58,149 nt of DNA from JACQNR01 sp964533045 (GCA_964533045.1 CAZHKT010000002.1:1-58149); one strand, 5' to 3'. Shown: positions 15,799 through 24,249, counted from the stretch's first letter. Notes: generated by a model from the sequence alone, not told the origin. Numbers and translations: made by a program.

Positions 15799-17223
15799 TC
15801 ACCCGCGCGCGCGGGCAGACAAGGCTCCTTTCGTATCCGGGCCCGCGGCCCGGAGAATATCCACCAGTTTTTCCAAGTGCACGCCGCGCGAGCCCTTGAC
15901 CAGCAGGAGGTCGCCCGGCAGCACCAGCGGAGCGCAGAATGCCGCCGCCGCTTCCGGCGTTTGGAAAAACTGCATCTGGGCAGGAGGTAACCCGGCTTCC
16001 CTGGCACCCTCGATCATGAACTTCGCGTCGCCCTGAACGGCGATCAGCCAATCAACCCCGATTTCCGCGCACTTCCGGCCCACCGCGCGGTGGAGGTTGG
16101 GCGACTCCGGTCCCAGTTCGAGCATTTCTCCTGCCACCACGACGCGGCGCCGGGCCCCGGGCCAGTTGGCCAGGGTTTCCAGCATCCTTTCCATAGCCAG
16201 AGGGTTCGAGTTGTAGCAATCGTTGATGAGCAACCCGCCCGACGGGAGTGTAAGGATTTCGCTACGTTGCGCCAGGGGCTGAAAATTCTCCATAGCGGCG
16301 CGCGCGTCCTCGCCCGAAGCACCCAGCAGACTCGCCGCGGCCATCGCCGCCAGAGCATTCTGCACATTGTGGCGGCCGGCAAGCGGAAGGTGAATCTCTG
16401 CTTCAAACCGGGCCGAATGCACGCGGAAGCGGCAACCTTGGCCGACGTCGGGCCGCACGTCCAACGCCCGAACGTCCGCCCCTTCGCCCAGCCCAAACGT
16501 CAGAATCTCGCCCGCAAAGCCCGCGGCAAAACTCCGCACGCGGGCGTCATCAAAGTTCAGGACCGCTTTCGCGCCGGAGGGGAGATTTTCAATCAATTCC
16601 CTCTTGGCACGCGCGATGCCGTCCACCGAGTCAAAGAATTGAAGATGGACCGGCGCGACGTTGGTAACCACCCCGACGTTCGGCGCGGCAAGACGGGTCA
16701 GCAGGGCGATTTCCCCCGCTCCCGACATGGCCAGCTCGGCCACGGCCACCTCGTGCTCCGCTTCAAGCGAAAGCAGCGTGAGCGGAACGCCCAGGTGATT
16801 ATTCAAATTGCCTTTCGACTTGTGCACTGTAAATCGCTGAGCAAGAATCGCGGCCGCCATTTCCTTGGTGGTGGATTTGCCCGCGCTGCCCGTGATGGCC
16901 ACCAGCGGCCGCCCCCAGCGGCCGCGGACGGACTGGCTTAAGCGCTGAAGGGCTTCCGTGGTGTCCGCCACCGGAATCAGCGGCGGCCGGAGCTCAGCGC
17001 TGGCTCCGCCATAGAATTCCCGCCTCACGACAGCGCCTGCCGCGCCCGCCTCGATCGCGCGGAGGACAAAGTCATGGCCATCAAAGCGGGGGCCGCGAAT
17101 CGCGAAGAACAGATCTCCCGGCTGCACGGTGCGCGAATCGGTCGAGTACCCTTCCGCGACACGCGCGGACGAGCCCACTGTGGTCTCCAACGCCTCCGCG
17201 ATTTCGCCCAAGGTCAGTTTCAT
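15799..17223 (-). CDS. murF: UDP-MurNAc-tripeptide--D-alanyl-D-alanine ligase MurF
   Basis: Adds the D-Ala-D-Ala dipeptide to complete the cytosolic UDP-MurNAc-pentapeptide. The 474-residue protein has an N-terminal MurF domain (YSTDSRTVQPGDLFFAIRG), the P-loop AITGSAGKSTTKEM, HKSKGNLNNHLGVPLTLL, AELAMSGAGEIALL, and the C-terminal domain INDCYNSNPLAMERMLETL and LVKGSRGVHLEKLV. These distinguish it from MurE, its upstream neighbour. A REP inverted pair occupies the 91-bp gap between murE and murF. mraY follows 9 bp after its stop. Confidence 0.97.
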   Translation of the reverse strand: MKLTLGEIAEALETTVGSSARVAEGYSTDSRTVQPGDLFFAIRGPRFDGHDFVLRAIEAGAAGAVVRREFYGGASAELRPPLIPVADTTEALQRLSQSVRGRWGRPLVAITGSAGKSTTKEMAAAILAQRFTVHKSKGNLNNHLGVPLTLLSLEAEHEVAVAELAMSGAGEIALLTRLAAPNVGVVTNVAPVHLQFFDSVDGIARAKRELIENLPSGAKAVLNFDDARVRSFAAGFAGEILTFGLGEGADVRALDVRPDVGQGCRFRVHSARFEAEIHLPLAGRHNVQNALAAMAAASLLGASGEDARAAMENFQPLAQRSEILTLPSGGLLINDCYNSNPLAMERMLETLANWPGARRRVVVAGEMLELGPESPNLHRAVGRKCAEIGVDWLIAVQGDAKFMIEGAREAGLPPAQMQFFQTPEAAAAFCAPLVLPGDLLLVKGSRGVHLEKLVDILRAAGPDTKGALSARARG

Positions 17224-17252
17224 GTGTCGAGCCCGGTTTTAGCCCGGCCTTC

Positions 17253-17318
17253 GTAGCGGCGGGCTTTAACCCGCCACATGTGGCACCGGCGCCGTGGCGA
17301 CCTGAAGGTCGCCGCTAC
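17253..17318. repeat. Type I REP inverted pair between murE and murF
   Basis: GTAGCGGCGG...CCGCCA at 17253-17276 and the inverted element at 17295-17318. The GTAG of the second copy (read on the minus strand) contains the murE stop codon TAG at 17315-17317. The pair separates murE and murF within one operon, so any effect would be on mRNA stability or partial termination. Confidence 0.85.
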
Positions 17319-18784
17319 CGGTAACCCAGATCACGAAGGACACGCCGGGCCACCGCGTGATCGTCAAACGGGATCGTACGGTCCTTCAGAATCTGATAGG
17401 TCTCGTGCCCCTTGCCGGCCAGAACCACCACGTCTCCTTCGTGAGCCTCGGTGAGCGCCTTGCGGATCGCTGCCTCGCGGTCCACTTCCGCTATATAGGT
17501 ACGGCCGGTTCTTTGCAGGCCCACCATTACGTCATTCATGATCAGGGCCGGGTCCTCGCTCCGGGGGTTGTCGGAGGTGAGCACCACCAGGTCGGCCAGT
17601 TCACCCGCCGCTTCACCCATCAGGGGGCGCTTGGAACGGTCGCGATCTCCCCCACATCCGAAGACTACAATGAGCCGGTCCCGGGTCAATTCGCGCGCCG
17701 TCTTCAAGACATTGCGCAGGGCATCGTCCGTATGCGCGTAATCCACGACCACCAAAAACGGCTGGCCTGCGTCCACTCGGTCGAATCGCCCGGGAACAGA
17801 GGGGAGCGCCGCGATGCCTGCGGCAATCCGGTCAGAAGCAATCCCCAATCCCAGGCCGGCGGCGACGGCTGCCAGGATATTGTAAAGGTTCGCCCGTCCG
17901 GCGAGTTTCGACTCCACTTCCAGTGTACCTTCGGGCGTGGAAATGGTGGCCTGCAATCCCCCCATCCCTTGCGAGAATTTGACCGCTTTCACCTGCGCGG
18001 AACCATTCAATCCATAAGTCAGACGCCGGCGGTTGGGGGCCTCCAGCAGCTTCGCGCCCCAGGGGTCATCCGAGTTGATGACAGCCAGCTCGGGCGGTGG
18101 CGCGCCTAAACCGTCAAACAGGCGTCGCTTGGCGGCAAAGTAACTTTCGAAATCGCGATGGTAATCCAGGTGGTCGCGCGTCAGGTTGGTGAACACCGCG
18201 GCGCGGAATGGGATGCCCCAGAGCCGCTCCTGGGCCAGCGCGTGCGAGGAAGCCTCCATCACCGCCGCTTCGCCGCCCGCTTCCACCAGTTGGGCGAAGC
18301 AGGTGAGCAGATCCAGCGATTCGGGGGTGGTGTTCACCGCCGCCCGCGTTTGTCCGGCCCAGCGGTATTCGATCGTCCCAAACAGGCCCGCCGAAACTCC
18401 GGCGGCGCGGAAGATGCTTTCCAGCAGGAAGGCGGTCGTGGTCTTGCCGTTCGTGCCCGTGATGCCGACAAGCAACAGCTTGGCGTCGGGATGCCCCAGA
18501 AAGACGCGCGCGGAATCCGCCAAGGCGCGTCGGATCTTCTCCACGCGAACCCAGCGCGTGGCGTGCTCAGGCGGCGCCGCCCTTTCGCTGACAATGGCCA
18601 CCGCGCCGTGATCGAGCGCCGCGTTTATAAACTGATGGCCGTCGGCCTTTTCACCTTGGATGGCAAAAAAGAGGGTTCCCCGCTCCGCGCGGCGGGAGTC
18701 GTAGGCAAGCGATGTAACTTCGAGGTCCGGACTGGCTCCCAGATCGAGGGTCGGCACTCCCCGAAGGAGTTCCCCCAATTTCAT
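17315..18784 (-). CDS. murE: UDP-MurNAc-L-Ala-D-Glu--2,6-diaminopimelate ligase MurE
   Basis: Adds the third, diamino acid residue of the stem peptide. The 489-residue protein has YDSRRAERGTLFFAIQGEKADGH, the P-loop GITGTNGKTTTAFLLE, NLTRDHLDYHRDFESYFAAK, VVDYAHTDDALRNVL, VVFGCGGDRDRSKRPLMGE, and TSDNPRSEDP. The DNPR sequence is the signature of meso-diaminopimelate-specific MurE, so a Gram-negative-type A1-gamma peptidoglycan is predicted. The stop TAG lies in the GTAG head of a REP element. A 140-bp gap without recognisable signals precedes it. Confidence 0.97.
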   Translation of the reverse strand: MKLGELLRGVPTLDLGASPDLEVTSLAYDSRRAERGTLFFAIQGEKADGHQFINAALDHGAVAIVSERAAPPEHATRWVRVEKIRRALADSARVFLGHPDAKLLLVGITGTNGKTTTAFLLESIFRAAGVSAGLFGTIEYRWAGQTRAAVNTTPESLDLLTCFAQLVEAGGEAAVMEASSHALAQERLWGIPFRAAVFTNLTRDHLDYHRDFESYFAAKRRLFDGLGAPPPELAVINSDDPWGAKLLEAPNRRRLTYGLNGSAQVKAVKFSQGMGGLQATISTPEGTLEVESKLAGRANLYNILAAVAAGLGLGIASDRIAAGIAALPSVPGRFDRVDAGQPFLVVVDYAHTDDALRNVLKTARELTRDRLIVVFGCGGDRDRSKRPLMGEAAGELADLVVLTSDNPRSEDPALIMNDVMVGLQRTGRTYIAEVDREAAIRKALTEAHEGDVVVLAGKGHETYQILKDRTIPFDDHAVARRVLRDLGYR

Positions 18785-18924
18785 CGTTCACTCGCATTCG
18801 TCAGCTACGGCCTTCACCGTCATCCGTGACCCGCTGTCCACGGCAAATCTTGCTGAAGCATACCGCGGCGTCCTTATGGAATCCTTGCCTCGGACAACAG
18901 ATCACGAACCACGGCGAGGATCCC

Positions 18925-20991
18925 TCACCGTCCAAAGATGACCCACACCCTCGATCCCGCCGGCACCTGCGAGTGCGGCGGCGGCGACTGTTCAAAAGCC
19001 ACACCCGACCCTCGGATGTTCAGATCGAGTCCCAACTGCTGGCATTGCTCGGCCACCAGGCGAAGCGGCTTGCCCGTGAAGTCGGGCATCACCACCAGCG
19101 GCCCGTCGTCCAGCAGCAACGCTTCGCTGGCCGGGCTGGCCGCAGGCCTGGCGTAAGAAACCGGTTGTACGGGAGAAGTTGCAGCCGCCGCTGTTTCAGA
19201 TCGTAAAGGTTGGAAATCCGCCCGATCACCGTGTTTCTGGCGCGGAGACCCAGCGGGCGAGGAACTTGCAACCTGCAGAAATTTGGAAGGGTTGTCTTGC
19301 GGCACGTTTAAGTAACCCAGAGTCTGCTCTGCGATGGACCTGAAAACCGGCGCTGCAACTTCTCGGCCGTATATTGCTCCTACCGGTGAATCAATCACGA
19401 CCAGAATCGTGACAGCCGGCTTCTTGACAGGAGCAAAACCTACAAAACTCGGAATGTAGTGCGTCTTGGAATACGTACCGGTATGATCGATCTTCATGGC
19501 CGTCCCGGTCTTGCCGGCCGCACTGAAACCTGTCAGCTTGGCCGTGGTTCCCGTGCCGGCCTCGACCACTTCAGTGAGGATGCCCTTCATCAAGTCGGAG
19601 GTGCGGGCGCTGATCACGCGCCGGCCGGGAGGGGCGGCGAGCGCCTCCCGCCGGTCGCCGTCGAAGACCTCGCGCACGATGCGAGGCTTGTTCAGCACGC
19701 CGCCGTTGGCAATGGCGGAGTAGGCAGCGATAATCTGGAGCGGGGTCACGCCGATTTCCTGGCCGTTGGTCATCTCGCCCAGGGAAATGCCCGACCAGCG
19801 GGACGGAGGCTTGAGGAGTCCCCGCTCTTCGGCGGGCAGCTCGATGCCGGTCTCATCGCCGAATCCGAACGCCTTGACGTAACGGTAGAAGCGCTCTTCG
19901 CCGAGCCGCAGCCCGAGCTTGATGACGCCCACGCCGCTGGACTGAGCCATAATCTGCCGCACGCTCAGTCTTCCGTGCGGGTGATCATCATGGATGACGT
20001 GTCCGGCGAGTACGATGCTGCCCCACTGGCAATCGATTACTTCGTCCGGAGTGGTCAGACCCTCTTCCAGCGCGGCCGCAACGGCCACCAGCTTGAACGT
20101 GGACCCGGGCTCATACACCTGCGAAACGGCGCGATTCCGGCGGGCCTCTCCCGCGCTCTGCCCGAAGTTGTTGGGGTTGAAAGTGGGGTAGCTCGCCATG
20201 GCGAGGATTTCGCCGGTCGCCGGCTCCTGAACGATAACGGCGCCGCCCTGCATCTTCCACTTGGCCGCAGCCTCGGCCAGGGCCTTTTCGGCGATGAACT
20301 GGATGTTCTGGTCAATGGTCAGCACCAGGCTCTTGCCCGGCTTTCCCGGCTGCGTGGTAGACTGGAAGGACTGCCGGCGTGCGTCGGTAGCAATCAAGGC
20401 GCGGCCAGGCGTTCCCTTGACGGCATCATCGAAGCGGTATTCCAACCCGCCCAGCCCGTGGTCGTCGAGCCCCACGTACCCGAGCACCGGTGCGGCCAGA
20501 TCCCCTTTCGGGTAGAACCGCTTCATTTCCTTCTGGAAGTAGACTCCCTTCAGATTCATGTCGCGCAGGCGGGCCGATTCCTCGGGCGTCACCTTACGCT
20601 TCACCCAGCAGAACGTCTTGAAGGCTCTAAACTTGGCCAGCAAGTCATCCGGCTCGATGCCCAATACCGGTCCGATCAGGCCGGCGACCATTTCGGGATT
20701 GGGAATTTCGGCCGGGACGGCGAAGACCGAATCCACCGCCAGACTCATGGCCAGCGGCTGCATGGAGCGATCATAGATGGTTCCGCGCGTCGGAGCGATT
20801 TCGATGGTGCGCTGCTGCTGGCGTTCGCCGCGCGCCACCAGATCCACGTATTGAATGATTTGAAGGTGGTAGAGCCGCCCGGCCAATGCCAGCATCCAGG
20901 CAGCCATGAGGAATCCCAGCACAAGTCCCCGATTGAGCGTCAGAGGCTCGACGCTCGCGAGGGAGCGCGCATGGGTCGTTCGCGAGGACAT
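18925..20991 (-). CDS. ftsI: Septal class B penicillin-binding protein FtsI with PASTA domain
   Basis: Transpeptidase that cross-links septal peptidoglycan with FtsW. The 688-residue protein has one N-terminal transmembrane helix (~20-40), a PBP dimerisation domain (APTRGTIYDRSMQPLAMS, ~66-83), then the transpeptidase domain with STFK at 297-300 (nucleophile S297) and KTG at 494-496. The second active-site motif is normally SxN; here the segment reads AQSSGVGVIKLG (S351-S352-G353), so the Asn is Gly. The C-terminus (~625-688) is a PASTA domain (VVMPDFTGKPLRLVAEQC...), more common in Gram-positive and acidobacterial homologues. The ftsL stop directly abuts its ATG. Confidence 0.95.
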   Translation of the reverse strand: MSSRTTHARSLASVEPLTLNRGLVLGFLMAAWMLALAGRLYHLQIIQYVDLVARGERQQQRTIEIAPTRGTIYDRSMQPLAMSLAVDSVFAVPAEIPNPEMVAGLIGPVLGIEPDDLLAKFRAFKTFCWVKRKVTPEESARLRDMNLKGVYFQKEMKRFYPKGDLAAPVLGYVGLDDHGLGGLEYRFDDAVKGTPGRALIATDARRQSFQSTTQPGKPGKSLVLTIDQNIQFIAEKALAEAAAKWKMQGGAVIVQEPATGEILAMASYPTFNPNNFGQSAGEARRNRAVSQVYEPGSTFKLVAVAAALEEGLTTPDEVIDCQWGSIVLAGHVIHDDHPHGRLSVRQIMAQSSGVGVIKLGLRLGEERFYRYVKAFGFGDETGIELPAEERGLLKPPSRWSGISLGEMTNGQEIGVTPLQIIAAYSAIANGGVLNKPRIVREVFDGDRREALAAPPGRRVISARTSDLMKGILTEVVEAGTGTTAKLTGFSAAGKTGTAMKIDHTGTYSKTHYIPSFVGFAPVKKPAVTILVVIDSPVGAIYGREVAAPVFRSIAEQTLGYLNVPQDNPSKFLQVASSSPAGSPRQKHGDRADFQPLRSETAAAATSPVQPVSYARPAASPASEALLLDDGPLVVMPDFTGKPLRLVAEQCQQLGLDLNIRGSGVAFEQSPPPHSQVPAGSRVWVIFGR

Positions 20992-21474
20992 TTACGGTGT
21001 CTCGCCCGCCGCCGGAAGGTTTTGCGCGAATTCCGCCGGGCCTTGCGCGGCGGGGGTATCCACGCCCAGCCGGATGACTTGACCGGGCTGGGGGATGGCC
21101 AAGCCAAGTTCTTTTCTTGCCAGCGCGTCAATGCGCTGCGGGTCTGCCAGCGCGGCGTGCTCGACGCGAAGCTGGCGATTCCATTCGAGCAGAGCCTTCT
21201 GGTCGCTGCGCGCCGACTCCAGTTCGTACCCGTCGCGCACAAAGGCAAAGCTCTGCCACACAAAAATCATCAGGAAGAGGAAGACGACCACGCCCAGCCC
21301 CAGCAGGGCGTAGCACTCGCGCAACGTGTCAGCGTCCACTTCCCGGCGAAGCCTTGAATTATCAATAGGTTTCAGATATACGATGTCCGGCAGCGCGACG
21401 CGCCGGGGACCCCGCGCGGAAGCAATCGGCTGGATCCGTCGCGGGCGAGGAAGAGTTGTAGCGATGGTAGCCAT
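20992..21474 (-). CDS. ftsL: Cell division protein FtsL
   Basis: A 160-residue bitopic protein with a ~58-residue cytoplasmic N-terminus, one transmembrane helix (ALLGLGVVVFLFLMIFVWQSFAFV in part), and a periplasmic coiled-coil stretch (ESARSDQKALLEWNRQLRVEHAALADPQRIDALARKELGL). This is the FtsL/DivIC layout that pairs with FtsQ and FtsB. FtsL proteins are poorly conserved, so the call depends on topology plus its canonical place between rsmH and ftsI. Its TAA stop is immediately followed by the ftsI ATG. Confidence 0.85.
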   Translation of the reverse strand: MATIATTLPRPRRIQPIASARGPRRVALPDIVYLKPIDNSRLRREVDADTLRECYALLGLGVVVFLFLMIFVWQSFAFVRDGYELESARSDQKALLEWNRQLRVEHAALADPQRIDALARKELGLAIPQPGQVIRLGVDTPAAQGPAEFAQNLPAAGETP

Positions 21475-21535
21475 TCTCCGGTCCTAAGGTACCAGGCACT
21501 GGTGGCTGGGTCCGGGAGGCCGTTCTTCCCCGTCC

Positions 21536-22543
21536 CTAGTTCCCCGTCCCCAGCCCCTGCTTTTCGATGGCGCGCAGCTTGGCGCTGCGGGCCCTTGGAT
21601 TCGCTAAAGTTTCCGCCTCGGACGGGCGGACGACCTTCTTGGTCAGAATCTTGGCGACGCCCTGGCGTTGCCAGTCCTGCATGGCCCTTTTCACCGGCCG
21701 GTCTTCGAGCGAGTGAAAGCTCAGCACGACCAGCCGGCCCCCGGGAGCAAGAACATCCAGCGCCTTACCCAGAAAGGCGTTCAGGTTCTCGATCTCCCGA
21801 TTCACGGCGAGGCGCAGGGCCATAAAGGTGCGCGTCGCCGGATGAATCTGGTGAAGGCCCGACCGGGAGGGGATAGCTCGCGTCACCACCTGCGCCAGTT
21901 CGGTGGTTGATCGAATCGGACGGGCCTTCATAATGGCTCGCGCTATGCGGCGCGAGTGGCGCTCTTCACCAAACCTGTAAATCAGATCCGCCAGTTCGCG
22001 CTCCGAACCGCGGTTCACCAAGTCTTCCGCCGTGAGGTCGCCCGCGGGATCCATCCGCATATCCAGCGGACCGGGTGCGTTGAAGCTGAAGCCCCGCTCG
22101 GCATTATCCAGTTGCATTGAACTCAGCCCCAGATCGGCGAGCAGGCCGTCGGCCGGAGGAAGGCCGCTGGCGGCGTGCAGCGCGTCGATTTGGGCAAAGT
22201 TGCCGTGCATCGCTATCAGCTTCTCCCCGAAGGGCTTGAGGCGTTCGCGCGCGAGGGCCAGGGCTGAGGGATCGCAGTCGATCCCCAGGAGCCTTCCCTG
22301 GCCCCGCTGTAGTTCCCGGAGGATAGCTCCAGCATGCCCACCGGCGCCGAGCGTCGCGTCGATATAGAAGCCATCGGGTCGTACATCCAAAAACTCCAGA
22401 ACTTCCCGAGCCAGGACCGAAACGTGAGGAACGCGGGCTTCGGGGTTCGGGCTTCGGGGTTCGGGTTGTTCGAAGTCGTTGCCATCCTTCACCGTTTGTC
22501 GCTTCCGATTACCGTGCCGCGTCGCTCCGTCCGAAATCCTCAA
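21536..22543 (-). CDS. rsmH: 16S rRNA m4C1402 methyltransferase RsmH (MraW)
   Basis: An S-adenosylmethionine-dependent methyltransferase that N4-methylates C1402 of 16S rRNA. Motifs: VPHVSVLAREVLEFL, the SAM-binding YIDATLGAGGHAGAIL, GIDCDPSALALA, DGLLADLGLSSMQLDNAERGFSF, and VVLSFHSLEDRPVKRAM. The open frame begins at a TTG (22543) that overlaps the mraZ stop by 4 nt, suggesting coupling. The first ~38 residues are a poorly conserved extension encoded by a short GAACCCCGAAGCCC direct repeat, so an internal start is possible. It lies second in the dcw operon, as usual. Confidence 0.95.
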   Translation of the reverse strand: MRISDGATRHGNRKRQTVKDGNDFEQPEPRSPNPEARVPHVSVLAREVLEFLDVRPDGFYIDATLGAGGHAGAILRELQRGQGRLLGIDCDPSALALARERLKPFGEKLIAMHGNFAQIDALHAASGLPPADGLLADLGLSSMQLDNAERGFSFNAPGPLDMRMDPAGDLTAEDLVNRGSERELADLIYRFGEERHSRRIARAIMKARPIRSTTELAQVVTRAIPSRSGLHQIHPATRTFMALRLAVNREIENLNAFLGKALDVLAPGGRLVVLSFHSLEDRPVKRAMQDWQRQGVAKILTKKVVRPSEAETLANPRARSAKLRAIEKQGLGTGN

Positions 22544-22980
22544 ATCCCCAGGTCACTCAATCCCTGCATGTCTTCGTCGGTGAATGGCTCGCGTTCCAGA
22601 TACTCGCGGTACCGCTCACTGTTCCAGACATCCAGCCGGTCCAGATAGCCCAGCACCGCCACTTCGCCCTTCATCGCCGCCGATTCACGCAGCGTGGCGG
22701 GAATCAGAATGCGCCCCTGGGCGTCCATCTTGGCCATCTGGCCGTAGTAGTTGGTCCGGTCCAGGAACTTCTTCTTGGCCTTGTTCATGGAGGGCAGCGC
22801 CGCCAGCTTCTCCTCGATCCCCCGCCACACCCCAAAGGGGTAAACCCTCACCGACTGCCCGTCGAGGCTGGTCACATAGAAGTCGGGTCCAAAGTTCTCT
22901 TCGATATAGGTCTTGAAAACGGTCGGAATCTTGAGCCGGCCCTTGATGTCTACCGTTGCTGGATAGTTGCCTCTGAGCAC
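22540..22980 (-). CDS. mraZ: Transcriptional regulator MraZ
   Basis: A 146-residue protein with two AbrB-like SpoVT domains, each with the DxxGR-type signature: ATVDIKGRLKIPTVFK (~8-23) and KMDAQGRILIPATLRE. MraZ binds short repeats in its own promoter and controls the dcw operon. The start is a GTG at 22980 with AGAAGG about 10 nt upstream. Four AAAGTRG-type boxes at exact 10-bp spacing lie 44-80 bp upstream. rsmH overlaps its stop. It is the first gene of the dcw cluster. Confidence 0.97.
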   Translation of the reverse strand: MLRGNYPATVDIKGRLKIPTVFKTYIEENFGPDFYVTSLDGQSVRVYPFGVWRGIEEKLAALPSMNKAKKKFLDRTNYYGQMAKMDAQGRILIPATLRESAAMKGEVAVLGYLDRLDVWNSERYREYLEREPFTDEDMQGLSDLGI

Positions 22981-23023
22981 TTCCCGACCTTCTCTGATTC
23001 CCTGTCAAACCGGCTTCTGGTCA

Positions 23024-23060
23024 CCACTATCGACTACTTTCATCTACTTTCTACCACTTT
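23024..23060 (-). promoter_or_regulatory. Four MraZ boxes
   Basis: On the minus strand: AAAGTGG (23054-23060), AAAGTAG (23044-23050), AAAGTAG (23034-23040) and ATAGTGG (23024-23030), each spaced exactly 10 bp apart. Tandem AAAGTGG-type repeats are the known MraZ target in some bacteria. They lie at or just downstream of the predicted transcript start, where a bound MraZ multimer would block transcription. Confidence 0.85.
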
Positions 23061-23069
23061 CAGCCACGG

Positions 23070-23098
23070 ACTATAGGGGCATATAAACTCCGTGTCAA
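23070..23098 (-). promoter_or_regulatory. Promoter of the dcw cluster (PmraZ)
   Basis: Minus strand TTGACA (23093-23098), 17-bp spacer, TATAGT (23070-23075). This is close to the sigma-70 consensus. Predicted start near 23063, with an ~80-nt leader before the mraZ GTG. Confidence 0.85.
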
Positions 23099-23201
23099 GA
23101 CCTTTTTTCAATTTTTTTAATGAGTTAGCAAGATTTCTGATTGACCCCGCCTCTTGGGGCCTCTTCCGCCCAAAACCACTACCCTTTGTGGGCCTGTTTT
23201 C

Positions 23202-23427
23202 GTAGCGCAGGGCTCGTCCCTCAGCCCTGCGGTTCTGGTTGCAATTGTAGCGCAGGGCTCGCGCTTCAGCCCTGCGGTTCTGGTTGCGATTGTAGATTGT
23301 AGCGCAGGGCTCGTCCTTCAGCCCTGCGGTTCGGGTTGCAATTGTAGCGCAGGGCTCGCGCTTCAGCCCTGCGGCTTTCCATTCCGCACGAACGGCCGCA
23401 AGGCTAGAAAGCGAGCCTTGCGCTACA
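23202..23427. repeat. Type II REP array upstream of the RAYT gene
   Basis: Four direct copies of a ~34-nt hairpin unit (GTAGCGCAGGGCTCG...CAGCCCTGCGG) begin at 23202, 23247, 23299 and 23344, separated by short GGTTGCAATT-like linkers. One inverted copy follows (~23396-23427, CCGCAAGGCT...GCGCTAC), then a fragment up to the gene. Stems are near-perfect and loops vary. Confidence 0.9.
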
Positions 23428-23452
23428 AAACCGTTGCGCTACAATCCACCCG

Positions 23453-23956
23453 ATGTCGCGGCTTCGGCGCCTTCAAACCACGGGAAGGATATTCTTCATA
23501 ACCTGCAATATCGCCAAGGACCGGAGACCCTTTGAGCCAGGCGAACTTGATACGCTTTCGAGAACTATCGATCAGGTTCGCGCTCGCCGAAAGTTTCTGG
23601 TGGCGGGATTTGTCCTGATGCCCGACCATTGGCATGCCCTTTTGGTCCCCGGCCCGAACGATGACCTGCCACGCCTGATGAATGCGGTCAAGGTGGCCGC
23701 CATGCGGCGCATCCACGCCCGGCATGGGACCGGCGGGCCACTCTGGCAACCGCGCTATTTCGACGAAATACAACGCACCGTCAGGCAGTTCCAGGGTACC
23801 TTGCGCTATATGCATTTCAATCCCGTGGAGAAAGGTCTGGTCACAAGGCCCGAGGACTGGCGATGGTCAAGCTTTCGCTGCTTCGGAGGCGACGGCGACT
23901 CCCCGCTCCGAGTGGATGACCTCCATCTCCCCGCCGACCATAACTTCCGTCTGTAG
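23453..23956 (+). CDS. REP-associated tyrosine transposase (RAYT, Y1 HUH family)
   Basis: A 167-residue single-domain HUH enzyme. The metal-binding His pair is in MPDHWHALL (H59, H61), and the catalytic Tyr is likely Y119 in LRYMHFNPVEKGLV. GGPLWQPRYFDEIQR and EDWRWSSFR are further RAYT signatures. RAYTs nick single-stranded REP DNA at a GTAG next to the hairpin and are thought to spread REP elements. Here the gene is enclosed by REP arrays, and its TAG stop (23954-23956) is part of the GTAG of the first downstream REP. All catalytic motifs are intact, so it is probably active or recently so. It lies between the dcw promoter and an unrelated gene. Confidence 0.92.
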   Translation: MSRLRRLQTTGRIFFITCNIAKDRRPFEPGELDTLSRTIDQVRARRKFLVAGFVLMPDHWHALLVPGPNDDLPRLMNAVKVAAMRRIHARHGTGGPLWQPRYFDEIQRTVRQFQGTLRYMHFNPVEKGLVTRPEDWRWSSFRCFGGDGDSPLRVDDLHLPADHNFRL

Positions 23957-24235
23957 CGCAGGGCCCGCTTTCCGGCCCTGCGGCTCTTCCATTCACCCAA
24001 AAACCCGCAAGGCTAAACCACGAGCCTTGCGCTACAAGAACGCGCGCATCGGTAGCGCAGGGCCCGCTTTCCGGCCCTGCGGCTCTTCCATTCACCCGGA
24101 AAACCGCAAGGCTAAACCACGAGCCTTGCGCTACAAGAAAAACCGCAAGGCTAAACCACGAGCCTTGCGCTACAAGAACATTTTTGTTCCATCCATCCGA
24201 CGAACCGCAAGGCTATACAGCGAGCCTGGCGCGAC
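23953..24235. repeat. Type II REP array downstream of the RAYT gene
   Basis: Alternating direct and inverted hairpins: direct at 23953, inverted ending near 24036, direct from ~24052, inverted ending near 24135, another inverted ending near 24174, and a degenerate inverted copy to ~24235. Direct-inverted pairs share the linker CTCTTCCATTCACCC, forming BIME units of about 100 bp. The first GTAG is the RAYT stop. Confidence 0.88.
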
Positions 24236-24249
24236 AAGAACATTTTCCC

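Noticed and set aside
23202..24235. Possible CRISPR array
   Set aside because: Repeats are hairpins in both orientations with short, similar linkers, not uniform direct repeats with unique spacers of 30-40 bp. No cas genes occur. They are REP elements.
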